Assembly: GCA_019915135.1 (NCBI GenBank)
Contig: JAHLMK010000006.1
Span: 1,488,001 to 1,552,000, forward strand
Source: Strobilurus pachycystidiatus
Lineage: Eukaryota; Basidiomycota; Agaricomycetes; Agaricales; Physalacriaceae
DNA length: 64,000 nt
Direction: 5' to 3'
Below, piece by piece: positions 11,258-23,770 of this stretch; within the stretch, counting starts at the first letter, position 1, and every line of letters begins with the position of its first letter. The translations under genes and the position numbers were made by a program. Below the pieces are notes generated by a model that had not been told where the DNA came from, ran no database searches, and was given only the letters and a program-made list of their open reading frames with translations.

Positions 11258-11715
11258 TGTTATAGACATGCGGAACAGTCTATAACACATGGTATATATA
11301 GCCCCAACCACACTAAATGACAAGTCGTCATAGTAGCCTTTTGGCTCAGTGGTTATTGTGTCAGTGGTTGGGCACGATTATTACAGTATGACGACTTCAA
11401 CAGGTCACCGGTTCGATCTGGCTCATGGGCAAATTTCCATACTTTGTCCATGACTCCTCAGAATCGACTGACCTGCAGGGTTGCGTCCCTGGGGGCTTTG
11501 CTATAGAACCCTTGTGATCAGTGGCTGTGCTGCTGGGCCCTGTCCCAACTCAGACTCCATTGGTTCAGTGCCTAAAGGAGGAGGTACTGTTATAGACATG
11601 CGGAACAGTCTATAACACATGGTATATATAGCCCCAACCACACTAAATGACAAGTCGTCATAGTAGCCTTTTGGCTCAGTGGTTATTGTGTCAGTGGTTG
11701 GGCACGATTATTACA
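11258..11715 (+). mobile_element. Intact terminal-repeat retrotransposon in miniature (TRIM), 458 bp
   Basis: Two 128-bp direct repeats at 11258-11385 and 11588-11715 are identical over their whole length, start TG and end CA. The element is flanked by the 5-bp duplication GAGTG (11253-11257 and 11716-11720). A polypurine tract AAAGGAGGAGG (11574-11584) sits 3 bp before the right LTR. Each LTR begins with a 10-bp inverted repeat (TGTTATAGAC / GTCTATAACA) and has a TATATATA word. The 202-bp interior codes for nothing. Identical LTRs plus an intact duplication mean a very recent insertion, so an active partner must supply the enzymes. Odd point: a box-A-like TGGCTCAGTGG (11342-11352) in the LTR and a box-B GGTTCGATC (11410-11418) just inside form a tRNA-like promoter across the LTR boundary. 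Confidence 0.9.
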
Positions 11716-12645
11716 GAGTGTCATAATATCTGTGACTAGTTTGATCTGTATGTTTTACTAGTGTTTTATCTAAAGTCTTTGTAAATTGCAACATGCACAT
11801 CCTAAACATAAGACCAAGTCCAAAATTTGATGCATCAAACTTGAGATTCCGCCATCAAAAACAAGATTCCGCCATCAAAAATAGGATTTGTGTCATCGGA
11901 AACAAATATGACGACAATTTAGCTAATAATAATATTGTCCACCACGGACCCTCATAGTGTATGATACTTAGTCCGTGAGGATTTCTGAGAATATCAAACG
12001 GCTAGTCTAGATATACATCTGTTAATGGAGCGCCAGACGCTCAGGTCTCAATGGGGTTTCTTGTGGTGGCATATTCTTACCCGAAAAACGTAGGACACAA
12101 GCTTGTCAGAGCTTCCAAGCTCAAATCATAACAATGAGCGCCAAGGCAAAAGTATATTAATGCAACAGAATAAGAGGGCATACAGTGCAACTGCATACAA
12201 TTAAAAGCGTACCAAGGACATTACACATAAAAGAGCGTGGCAACACACAGCAAGTTGAAGTTGTGAGACAATTGTTCAGATATTGATCAACTTTGAACAG
12301 AAGACAAAATTCCTTATTTCTGGAACACCACAGTATTGAAACAAAATCTACTCAACATAATAAAGTTGAACAAGAGAAGACAAACTAAAATATGAGGAGG
12401 AACACAAACAAAAATCAGGGGTAAAGCCCAAATTGAGCAAAAATAACATCATTCATCTTCCTAATGAATATTAGCAGGCTACAAGTTGGCTGAGACCCGC
12501 CTGGAAAAGACGAATGAATGAAATTCCTTGAAATTTGATCCATTCATAAACTCTAGAGGATATATCAATTCTACAGTACCAAGTACACGTGCACACCGGA
12601 CCCACTTAAATATCAAACAATGAAACAAATAAATATTCCCGCCCA
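11716..12645. other. AT-rich intergenic stretch
   Basis: No gene seen. It holds the right target duplication of the TRIM, a near-tandem repeat of AAGATTCCGCCATCAAAAA at about 11840-11880 and a short inverted repeat (CACGGAC/GTCCGTG) at about 11942-11976. The end of the stretch is the 3' flank of the MARVEL-like gene. Confidence 0.5.
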
Positions 12646-14131
12646 TCATCTCCTCCCGCTCACACCTTCCCCACCAAACGCATACCCGCCCCCGAAGCTC
12701 AACCCACCCCCGCTCGCAGCAGCCCCGTACCGCATCTCTCCCCCTCCTCCGCCTCCGCCGCCGGTTGTTGTTGCTCCATATCCGGCTCCGCCACTCGTTG
12801 TCGCTCCATACCCGCCTGTCCCCCCAGAAGTAGTGGCGCCGTACCCTGTAGCACCATACCCGCCACTAGTGGTATTGTCATACCCACCCGACTGCGCCCG
12901 ACTCCCACTCCCACTCCCATAATCCACACTCCCAAAGAAGCTCCCGTGCGTGTCGCGGCGCGAACCGCTCCCAGGGGAACGGAACGTCGTCAGCGATGCA
13001 AGCGTGTCTAGACATGTATCAGATCTAGTAAGAGCAAACGGTGTGGCGGCAGGAAAGGGAGGAAGGAATGCGGATGTGGAAGGAAGCGAAGAGAGGAATG
13101 GCGGAAGGATGTGGAGGTGGAATGGTGTGGAAGTAAAAAAAAGAAAGGCACTCACACCCCACCCAAAGCACCCACACCATGACCCTCAACCCCTTCAGGT
13201 TCACACACCACGCCACCGTGTCGGCGTCCACGTCTGTCGGGGGCGTCAGCATTAGTATCACGGGCGAGTGTCTCTCCTCATCCATCAAAGACCGCGTGCG
13301 CGTCTTCACATCCAAGCCTACGTGCGTCTCTCCCCACATCTCCTGACTTTCCCATCCAAGTCTGCGTGTCTCTCTCCCTTCATCCACAATCACAAAGAAC
13401 CTACACTCACCATCCCCCGTCCCCGGACACCCCATAGGGACACCCCTCCACCTCGACGTCCCAAACGCCGCCACGCAAAGCCACAGAACGGCGAGGAGGG
13501 TGTACGCGCCGAGCTGCAGGACGCGCGCGGTCGGGGGTGACATCCTGCTTGGAGATTAGCGGATGCGCACGAGTGGAATGGACGCAGTGGGAAGAATGGG
13601 GTGTGATGGGACGGATGGTACGAGACCAAGATATGTGAACGCAGAACCGAAATTTCAAACACTCACCGACCCGCGCCCCTTCTACCCAGCCAATACGCCA
13701 GCTTGTGATTAGTCGTCGAGAGCGCGATGGGGACCGCGAGAAGGAGGAGGAGGATGAACGAGAGGAGGGAGAGCGTGAAAGCGAGGATGTCGGATGCGTC
13801 TAGGAGAAGATTTAGTTACGAGGAATGTGTGGAGAACCGGATGAGGAACGAATAGAGGACCGGACGAGCAACGAATCGAAACGAACGAAACGAACGGAAA
13901 AGCCCAAAGAGAAATACACGCACAGAACCACTCCTGGAACTCGTTCACGCGCGCCGAGAGCGCGAGGGTTGTTATTGTCAAGATCAGCAGGACCACTGGA
14001 TGGGAGGCGTGTTAGCGTGCACGAAGGATGGGACGGATGGGATGAGAGAAAGGGATGTAGGTTGGGAATGCAGGCAAGGAATGCAGGCAAGTGATACAAT
14101 GGTAACGGTTTGGGATGAAGAACGGGCGCAT
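12646..14131 (-). CDS. MARVEL-like four-helix membrane protein with Gly/Tyr-rich tail
   Basis: Six exons: 14131-14098, 13995-13918, 13799-13667, 13544-13411, 13233-13158, 13024-12646. The summed 834 nt encode 277 residues. The start MRPFFIPNRYH leads straight into helix 1 (about residues 11-29). Helix 2 follows a short loop (FTLSLLSFILLLLLAVPIAL), helix 3 is near 88-108 and helix 4 near 135-150. The last exon is a cytosolic tail with repeated SGGYGAT/GYGATTSGG-type units, then Gly-rich. Four helices with short loops and a long C-terminal tail fit fungal MARVEL-domain proteins of the plasma membrane. The family call is by topology, not by a diagnostic residue. The proline-rich frame on the opposite strand is its shadow. 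Confidence 0.7.
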
Positions 14132-14735
14132 GGAGCTGTGGGGATCGGGCGAGCGCGCGGGCGTCGGGATGAACCAATGCGCGGTAGTGTACAGTAAATG
14201 GGCAGGTGAGGATGGATGGACGGCGAGAAGGCGCGGGATGGAAAGAGGACGGACGGACGAACACCATGTTCATCTTCGTCCTCAGTGGAAATGGAAGGAA
14301 TTCAATATTCAACACGCACGCTGCATCCCCAAAGAAATCTTCCACACCGTCGATGCGCCCATCTCCAATTTGCTTCCGCTTCCCTAGTTCCTTCTTTCCA
14401 AGTCGAGTTCGAATCCAATCAAATACAACAGAAATCGAGCGTCCGGCGCGCAGCGAAATCCAAAGCAAAGTAACGAGCGTCGAGTCGGTGGTCGTATGTA
14501 CACAGTCGAAGAACCCGAAACAGGTGGGAGAACGGAGGGAAAGGGAAAGATGGTGGCTGCGCGGTCTCCAGGCACCCAAGCTCTGATCTGGATTCTCATG
14601 ATCATGATCGAGACCCCGGTGTCAGTGTTTCGGCTGCACCGCAGGGTCGGGGATGGAGGCGCGCGGACAGAGGAAAGAGGTTGTGCGGATGGAGGGAAAG
14701 ACAGACCCGATCCAACAAAAACGCTCCTCGCCAGC
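14132..14735. other. Gap between MARVEL-like gene and tRNA-Gly
   Basis: Long open frames exist on both strands but they are compositional, and one of them runs through the tRNA. The stretch probably holds the promoter and 5' leader of the MARVEL-like gene (minus strand). No clear TATA box was seen. Confidence 0.4.
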
Positions 14736-14833
14736 GCATTAATGGGGTAGTGGTAACCTGGGTCGTTGCCATAATCCATTCTTGCGTGAATAACTGTATC
14801 GACCCGCCGGGGGTTCGATTCCCCCTTAATGCA
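14736..14833 (+). tRNA. tRNA-Gly (anticodon GCC) with intron
   Basis: The 7-bp acceptor stem GCATTAA/TTAATGC is perfect, followed by discriminator A at 14833. The D arm contains GGTAGTGGTAACC and the T arm is GGGGG-TTCGATT-CCCCC. The anticodon stem is GGTCG (14761-14765) with CGACC (14800-14804). The loop reads TT-GCC-A, then an intron of about 27 nt (near 14772-14798) after position 37, the canonical place, then T. The GCC anticodon and the general shape agree with fungal tRNA-Gly. Confidence 0.9.
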
Positions 14834-14893
14834 CTAAACTCCTACGCTTGACGCTTTAAACTTTTTTGGGCCTAGACCCTAGGGGTGGCGCAG

Positions 14894-15223
14894 TAGGGTG
14901 GCGCAGTAAACCTACCTGGTAGGTTTGAAACCGTTACTAACCTACCCACATTTTGGTCTAGGTTTCGATACCGTTACTAACGGTTTCGATACCGGCACGT
15001 GATGCACACACGTGATGGGCGCGCCGCCCTCCCGCCCTTCCCCGCTCTCTTGTCGCTGGTCTCAGGCTCGCCCAGCAGCGCCGCGACCGTCACGTGAAGC
15101 CATCACGTGCTGGTATCGAAACCTCCAAACCTACTCCTCGACCTTTCGATACCGTATCAATACCGTTAATAACCGCAGTAAACCCGAGGTGTATCAAAAC
15201 CTAGGGTTTACTGCGCCACCCTA
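14894..15223. mobile_element. hAT-like MITE inserted into a copy of its own end
   Basis: A 330-bp element with inverted ends: TAGGGTGGCGCAGTAAACC at the left and its complement at the right. It is flanked by the 8-bp duplication TGGCGCAG (14886-14893 and 15224-15231), the length used by hAT elements. The target itself (GGGGTGGCGCAG before, TGGCGCAGTAAAC after) is a copy of the element's own terminal sequence, so this is a nested insertion. The interior has repeats of GGTTTCGATACCGTTACTAA and four CACGTG words (14996, 15009, 15091, 15104). No coding capacity. Confidence 0.8.
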
Positions 15224-15384
15224 TGGCGCAGTAAACTTTGAAGTTTGAAGTAACAAGTTCTTAGTTGACTCTTGAGCGCGGCTTGCACAATGCAGATTCC
15301 AGAACTCCGCCACGCAAATGTGCATTTTGAGACACATACATAAACCTAACCTACATATTTTGTACTTGAACGTACAATCCCGAA

Positions 15385-17375
15385 TCATCCCTCGATCTTG
15401 CCCCACCTCGGCATGGACGTGTCCGTGAACAGAGCGCTCGCGGTCGGCACGGTCTCCTTAATAGCCCCCGCGGTAGCGCCAATAGCCCCCGCGGTCGCGT
15501 CCTTTATCGCAGTCGTCACGGTCGTTCCTTCCAAAGCGGTCCCGTTCGCGGTCACCTCATCCGGCGTCTCCTTCTTGACGGCATCTGTCTCGCCGTTCAC
15601 CCCCCTCCACCCAATCAAGTTCACAAACGGCGCATGCAGATGGAAGCGGTCCATCTCCTGCAGGCGCATGCGCAGGAAACACTTGCCTGCAAGGGGTGTT
15701 AGTATGGGAAGGGACACGGCCAAAGCTACACGAGGGCCTCGCTAAAGCTCGGGCTCGGCTCACTCACCAGGCAACGTCTTCTCCGTCAACCACGCATGGC
15801 CCTCCGGGATATACTCCCTCAACAGCCCATCCAGCACCTTGTACGCCTTCAAAACCCACCCTTATCAGCGTTATCCTCGAAGCCAACGGCGAGACTCACC
15901 TCGCCCCCATAATGCAGCCCCATAACCCTGGCCAGCCCCTGCAAATGATTATGCACCAGCGTATGATACATCCTTACCCACACCTCCTCCTTCGTCCTCG
16001 CATACACACTATGCTTCAACTTCTCCTCGTCGCCCGCCGCGTAGATCTTCAGCCCCCCAAAATCCCGCACCCACAAATGCACCGGCCACCCCCTCTCATC
16101 AAGCCTTACCAGCGTGTTCTGCGGGTGGCACTCGAACGCCAGGGGCACCTCGCCCAGTAAGGGGGGGATAAACGCCTTGAGCATGAGCGCCGTGTAGGCG
16201 GTGAACCACTCGAGGCGCGGGAGACCGGGTATCAGCGCCTGCGGGTACGCCGCAGGGCGGTCGGTGAACGCCGTGCACACGACGACGCGCGGGATGTCCG
16301 GGGGCGGGGACTCGCGGATGATCACCGCCAGGTGCCGTGCAACCATCGGGTCCGGGTGCGCGCTCACCACGCTCGCGCGTTCCCGGAGGACCGTCAAGAC
16401 CTCCCGGTCATACTCCACCCTTCCCTCCCCCTCCAGCACCTCGCGGCAGAACGGCACCCCGAACAACGCGGAGGCAGGCGAGATGGTGCGGTACGCCGAA
16501 GTGAGCTTGACGGCCATCGGGAGCTTCAGATGCACGTGGTGCACCCCGGGGATGAGCACGCTCCTCAGACTCTGCTGCGCCTGACCCACCACCCCGATAT
16601 GCGGCGGGTACACGTGCACCTCCCCCTCCCCTCCGAAGTGTTTGAGGATCTGCGCTACCTGCAGGTCATGCACCGGGATCGGGATCCACTCACCCCCCCC
16701 GTCCCCGGGTAAGTCGAACGGCGGGAACGCCGCAATGAATGGCTTGACGCTCTCCTCGTACTCCCCGCTCACGCGGACCGTGTCCCGCCGGACGGCGACC
16801 ATGCGGATACGCGGGTGGAAGAGATCATACGCATCATCAAGCCGGATGGGCGGGAGGGCGTTGCGCGTCTTGTGCATCGGGTGCGTGGGGTGCCCGTACA
16901 CCACGCTTTGTTCCCATGCGATCGCGGGGGATGGCTCCTCCTCCCCCAGCCCCAGCCCCAGTGTCGGCACCCTCCCCGCGCCCCTCTCCCCCACCCCCAC
17001 CCACTTCACACTACTCTCCAGCTCCTCCTCCACGTCCCGCCGGATCTTCTCCCCCAGCCCCGCGTGCTTTGCAAAGAGCCGGAACAGCGGGATGGGCGAG
17101 GCGGGGAGCGCGGGGAGGGAGATGTCCAGGGGGTCCAGGAGCGCGATGCGGCGACCGAGGCCGTTTTTGGTTGTGTCATTGTCGTTAGCGAGGTTGGTTG
17201 TGTCATTGTCGTTAGCGAGGTTGGTGTTGTTATCGTCCAGGACAGGCACGCCGACGAGCGGCACCTCGTACTCCTCCCCGCCCTTAAAGTGCAGCACCGC
17301 CTTCCCGGGGTGGAACGTAGCGGGGACGAGGCCCTCGGTGACGAGCGCGGTAACGAGTCGCGCGGTGGTTGCCAT
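15385..17375 (-). CDS. NIS siderophore synthetase (IucA/IucC family)
   Basis: Exons 17375-15900, 15846-15768, 15686-15385; 1857 nt encode 618 residues, the usual family size. The NRPS-independent siderophore synthetases adenylate a carboxylate such as citrate and couple it to an amine or alcohol. The nucleotide-binding signature is WEQSVVYGHPTHPMHKTR at about residue 155, and the C-terminal FhuF-like half has AFECHPQNTLV and VRDFGG (about 430-455). The C-terminal 80 residues are Ala/Thr-rich and unlike the family core. A 27-bp in-frame repeat (NLANDNDTT twice, near residues 51-69) is an expandable microsatellite. No siderophore transporter or reductase is adjacent; a ferric reductase lies 34 kb away. 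The product cannot be named from sequence. It is presumably cytosolic. Confidence 0.88.
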
Positions 17376-18160
17376 TTATGTATGTGGTTTTGGTTGGTGT
17401 TGGATAGTAGTCGATGGATAGATTGGGGCTTGTGTTACAGTCAACTTCAGTTCTCCAAGTAAGGATCGTACCGTACGTCTTCAATCCCAATGCCTAGGTG
17501 AAGTGGGAAAAGACCAAAAAGCGGTACCGGGAAGGTCCTTCTTATACTACACGCATGCTAAGCAATCGATGGGAACTGGGGACTGCGCCGGTACTGGACT
17601 GGTACCCACACGTCTTGGCGCGTGTGTACGGCGAGATCTAGAAAGGGATTTAGGACGACGAGATCAGAAATGAGATGAATCTGGAACTTGAAGGGAAGTG
17701 ACGAGAAAGGCAAGTGCCAATTGTCGTGACGTAACACGGCTTTGCTCACGACCACCAAGTGCCAACAGCCAACAGCGGCTGCAGAGTTAGACGACTGCTT
17801 TGCTAACAGCAACAATAGTGCAACAGTGCGCGGAGTCGTCCTCCCACGCCCACACCCACGCCCAAGCACGCGCCAACCCACTCCCATACCCACACCCACA
17901 CCAATCCCATAACCACGCCAACACCCCAAATCATCAATTCCTTTCCTCAACAATCCCGCCAAATCAATACCGACATAACCCAATATCTCTCTCAGCCAAT
18001 TCCCGGCTTCTCTCGCCCACCAACACACTCAACCCAACCCTCCTCCTCCTCCTCCACCCTCCAACTCTCCCAAGCCTTCTCCCTATCTCCGAACCCTAGC
18101 CCACCCTTCACCGTCCCCATTAACCCATCTCCCAGTTCACCAACCCCCCAACCCACCGCC
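17376..18160. other. Shared upstream region of NIS synthetase and SNARE genes
   Basis: Divergent promoters. From about 17820 the plus strand becomes C-rich and lacks Gs (5' leader or upstream coding of the SNARE gene). The frame of the SNARE protein is open well upstream of its first ATG, so a longer N-terminus cannot be excluded. No exact iron-GATA motif was noticed. Confidence 0.4.
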
Positions 18161-19253
18161 ATGTCCACCGCACCCGCCCCCTCCTCGCTAACCCCCGCAC
18201 CCCCCTCCTCCTCGCCCACCCCAACCCCCGCGCGCCTCACCGCCCTCGCCTCAACCACCCTCTCCCTCCTCCTCGACCGCCAAAACGGGTCCGGGCGGCG
18301 CGTCGACGACGCGCGCATCCGGCGGAATCTGGATGTTATCCGGACTGGGTTGGCCGCGAGTTCTACGAGCGGGATAAGTGGTGTGAATAGTGCTGGTGCG
18401 AATAATGGTGGGATGGAGGAGCTGCGGAAGCAGTACGACGTGATGCGCGGGATGTTTGGGTGCGTCGGCCATCAAGAGAGAGACACTAATCTAATGAACA
18501 CAGGCTACCGCCAGATGACCTAGCCCCGGAACCGGAACCGGAGCCATACACGGACTCGCCGTACAGGTGCGTCTCATTCCCACCAATTCGATTTGTTTCG
18601 CTTCAATCTAATGTACACCCCAGAGACACGACCCCAACACACCCGAACCCAACCCCAACATCCACATCAGACGACCCATACGCAGACGAGCCATACCGGG
18701 ACGTGCCCGACGCGGAGCTCTTCCAGGAGCAGCAGCGCTTGATGCAGGGTGCGTCCCTCCCCAATTCCTGCCTTTCCCACTCCCCATCCCATTATCCCCA
18801 CCCCACCCCACATTTGCCCCCCATCCCCCTTGGACTCGCTAACACCCTCCCATCCCCCTTGGACTCGCTAACACCCCCCTCAGACCAAGACACGCACCTC
18901 GACACGCTCTCCGCGTCCATCTCGCGGCAACACCTCCTCAGCACCTCCATCAACTCCGAGCTCGACGTGCACGCCGGGCTGCTCGAGGCGCTCGAGGAAG
19001 AGGTCGACGCCACGGCCGCGCGGCTCGGCGGCGCGCGGCGGCGCATGGATAAGGTCGTTAGGGGCGTGAAGGGGAATGGTTAGTTCCCGTTTCTTTTCCC
19101 GCGATTTTTTGGATCTGTGTTCTCCTCCCTCCCTCTCATCTTCCTCTCATTTCTTACCTTATATGCTCACCACCCCATCCCACAGTATCAACCGTCACAA
19201 TCGGAGTCCTCATCCTCATCCTCCTCGTGTTGATCGTCGTTTTCAAGACCTAG
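18161..19253 (+). CDS. SYN8-like: Qc-SNARE, syntaxin-8/Syn8-like
   Basis: Exons 18161-18459, 18504-18566, 18624-18748, 18884-19078, 19186-19253; 750 nt encode 249 residues. A helix near the N-terminus (ARLTALASTTLSLLLDRQ, residues about 24-41) resembles the amphipathic start of Syn8-type proteins. The SNARE motif follows a disordered linker: ELFQEQQRLMQDQDTHLDTL through about 60 residues, with the central-layer position apparently Gln in the QDTHL..SRQ register. A single C-terminal anchor (VTIGVLILILLVLIVVF) ends the protein three residues later, typical of tail-anchored SNAREs. It should act in endosome/vacuole fusion. Intron 3 contains a tandem duplication of CCTTGGACTCGCTAACAC. The start codon is the first ATG in a frame that is open upstream. 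Confidence 0.82.
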
Positions 19254-19564
19254 GCATGCATTCCCACTGGCAGTATCTACACGTTAATTTTCACGCATCT
19301 GTTCGGCCGACCAAGGCGGCATCATACTTTCTCTGCACCTCACCAACCAGAAGCATAAATAATAAATACATTCCAAACAAACACAGAGAACATACAACTT
19401 TTTTCTGAGTGAACTAGGGGGTATCAGATACAACAAGCAAGGTCCTCCTCCCACTCTCCCACTCTCCCACACCCACCCACCTTCCCACCTTCCTCCCACT
19501 TTTTCTCCCACCTGCTCCTCCCACCTCCCACCTCCCGCCTCACCACTCCTCTCCTCTCCTTCCC
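19254..19564. other. Convergent 3' flanks with polypyrimidine repeats
   Basis: This lies between the ends of the SNARE gene and the kinase gene. From 19440 the plus strand is a run of CTCCCAC/CTTCCCAC repeats about 120 bp long. AATAAATA at about 19358 may be the SNARE polyadenylation signal. Confidence 0.5.
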
Positions 19565-21870
<2,306 letters not shown>

Positions 21871-22415
21871 GGCCGTGGTGGGTAGAGGTAACCTGGTGAG
21901 ACGAGGCTTGGTAATGCGATCATCACGATCAAGCGATCCGGTTACCTATAAATACGACATACCAGTACTGCTAAGTAGTTGCTACTGTAGATGACATGAC
22001 GCCTGACGGTATTTGCTGCCGGCAGCGTTCGGTATCCTTGTCGTACCAGTGTCTGATTAGGACTGACAAGCCCCATGTCCATGCCATCTCCACCCGAAAC
22101 TTCGATAGTAGCTAGTATCAGTAATTACAGAGCTATCCCCAACATGATCACCCGCCCGTCAGCAGTCAACATGATCATAAAGTACAGCTAGCTGTTGCGT
22201 TTGTGCAGCGGCGTAAGACAGAGTAAGTAAACCCGGGTGCTTTCCATCTGTTCGGCACCCAAGTCGGAGAACATGGGACCGGTTCGACTCGGTCCCGCAT
22301 CCAAGCCCACAGTAGTTGTCATCCTCATCCCAAAGAGATGGACGGTAGCATCCAAACCGCAATTATGAATTCCCCCAAAATAAGTATACTATACCTGTCA
22401 GTCATCCTCCCTTGC
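21871..22415. other. Gap between kinase and APH-like gene
   Basis: Promoter of the kinase (minus strand) and 3' flank of the next gene. A GGTTCGACTC box-B-like word at 22275-22284 ends in CGCATCCA like a tRNA 3' end, but no matching acceptor or D arm was found. Confidence 0.4.
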
Positions 22416-23472
22416 CTACCCATAACACGGCGCAGTCCTCAACTCCTCCCCAACACGCCTAATCGTCTCCACCGCCCACCTCTCCCTCTCCTCCCCCTCT
22501 CCTCCCCCCCTCTCCTCAAGAACGACCAACGCCAAAAACACCGTATACCAAAGCCTCTTCGTCCTCTGCCGCCTAAACAGCACCAGCTCCTCCCCCCCTC
22601 CCATCCTATACCCCTCCCACACCGCCTCACTAGGCTCGCCCGCAAAAAACGCCTCCAACAACGGATCGCCCCACACCGCATGCGCCACCAGCGGCGGGAA
22701 CGCCTTGATGCTCGGCTCCGGCCCGAGGGAGAGGTACACATCCTCCTCCGACGCCGTGACCCACACCAAGCTCGGCACCTCGACATCGTCAAACAAAAAG
22801 AACGCAATCGCCCTGCTCATCGCGCCGCGCAGCTCGAACGCATACCCGCGCGCCTCCGCCCGCCCCAGCGCCTCATCAAACAGTGCCGTGAACGTCTCCT
22901 GCCAGCTATAACTCGGCTCCTCCCCCGGCAACCCATACCACTCGTTCATCACCCCGCTGTGCAGCTGCCCCAAAAACCTGCCCAGGTCCAGGTCGATGCG
23001 CGCGGACTGCTGGGGGGTGAGGACGCCCGTCCGGCGTGCGTCGGCGAGGGAGATGAGGGGGGATGCGTCCACGGCGGTCATCAGGTACGGGAAGGGCACT
23101 GTGTCGAGGAAGGGGTGGGAGATGGGGATATCAGTGCTCTTGCTGATGAGAGAGAGGAGGTGGGCCGAGACTTCCAGAGAGTTCGGGTGGTACGCGTCTA
23201 CAGTAAACACAGAGGAGTCGAAGACGGTGATAAAGGACGAATGAGTAGCGGCGATGCCTTCTGATTCAGCGAGGTCGACGATGTATGTCTTGCTCGACTT
23301 TGTGTAACTAGAAGATCGACTAAGTTACATGATAAACGGAAGTCAGAGAGAAACCCCACCTGAATCCATTATTGCGGATCTGATTCACAGCTACAACCAG
23401 CATCTTGTCAGGATGATGTTTGTCGATGATCGCCTGCGCGTCTTCCTTGCTCAAACTACCAGACGTCTTCAT
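22416..23472 (-). CDS. APH/choline-kinase-like phosphotransferase family protein
   Basis: Two exons, 23472-23360 and 23319-22416; 1017 nt encode 338 residues. The N-terminal part (SYTKSSKTYIVDLAES) looks like the nucleotide-binding beta sheet of the aminoglycoside-phosphotransferase-like fold, followed by a helical segment DLGRFLGQLHSGVMNEWYG as in family members that recognise a small metabolite or act as pseudo-kinases. The expected HGDxxxxN catalytic loop is not obvious; around residue 246 HAVWGDPLLEAFF may be its degenerate form. This family is large and poorly characterised in Agaricomycetes. The first ATG in frame is used; frames further upstream use only non-ATG codons. Confidence 0.6.
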
Positions 23473-23770
23473 TGCGAAAGCAGGCCCAGAATCAGTGGTT
23501 GACTGAGAGATCAAGCGCGCTATTTCGTCGCGATAGTCTAAAGCTAAGATACACGCATGACGTACATTCCCTTACACCGCATGCCGACACTTCACGATGG
23601 CAGAACTTCACCTTCAAATCTCTGGGGTGCAATATAGGTTGATACGCATAAACTTTACTACAAATAAAAAAATCTCTCTCGCAGACGAGGAAAGCTACTC
23701 TCAGCGAATGAACGTCGTCGGTCGGGCTGGAATACGGAAATGATATTGTAAAAAAAGCATCGAAACATTC

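Noticed and set aside
12620..12922. Proline-rich 100-residue frame, plus strand
   Set aside because: Antisense shadow of the Gly/Tyr-rich tail of the MARVEL-like gene.
13812..14579. 255-residue frame, minus strand
   Set aside because: Covers an intron and leader of the MARVEL-like gene; composition-driven, and the exon model that keeps four helices in frame uses a different frame.
14384..14779. 131-residue minus-strand frame starting inside the tRNA
   Set aside because: It overlaps the tRNA-Gly gene and has no domain.
16642..17462. Long plus-strand frames of 259 and 215 residues
   Set aside because: Opposite-strand shadows of the GC-rich siderophore synthetase exon; Arg/Pro/Ser-rich composition.
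17558..18028. 156-residue minus-strand frame
   Set aside because: Low-complexity Gly/Val stretches opposite the C-rich leader of the SNARE gene.
22159..22362. Possible tRNA or small minus-strand gene
   Set aside because: A T-loop-like GGTTCGACTC and CGCATCCA end exist, but no matching acceptor or D arm and mismatches in the T stem.
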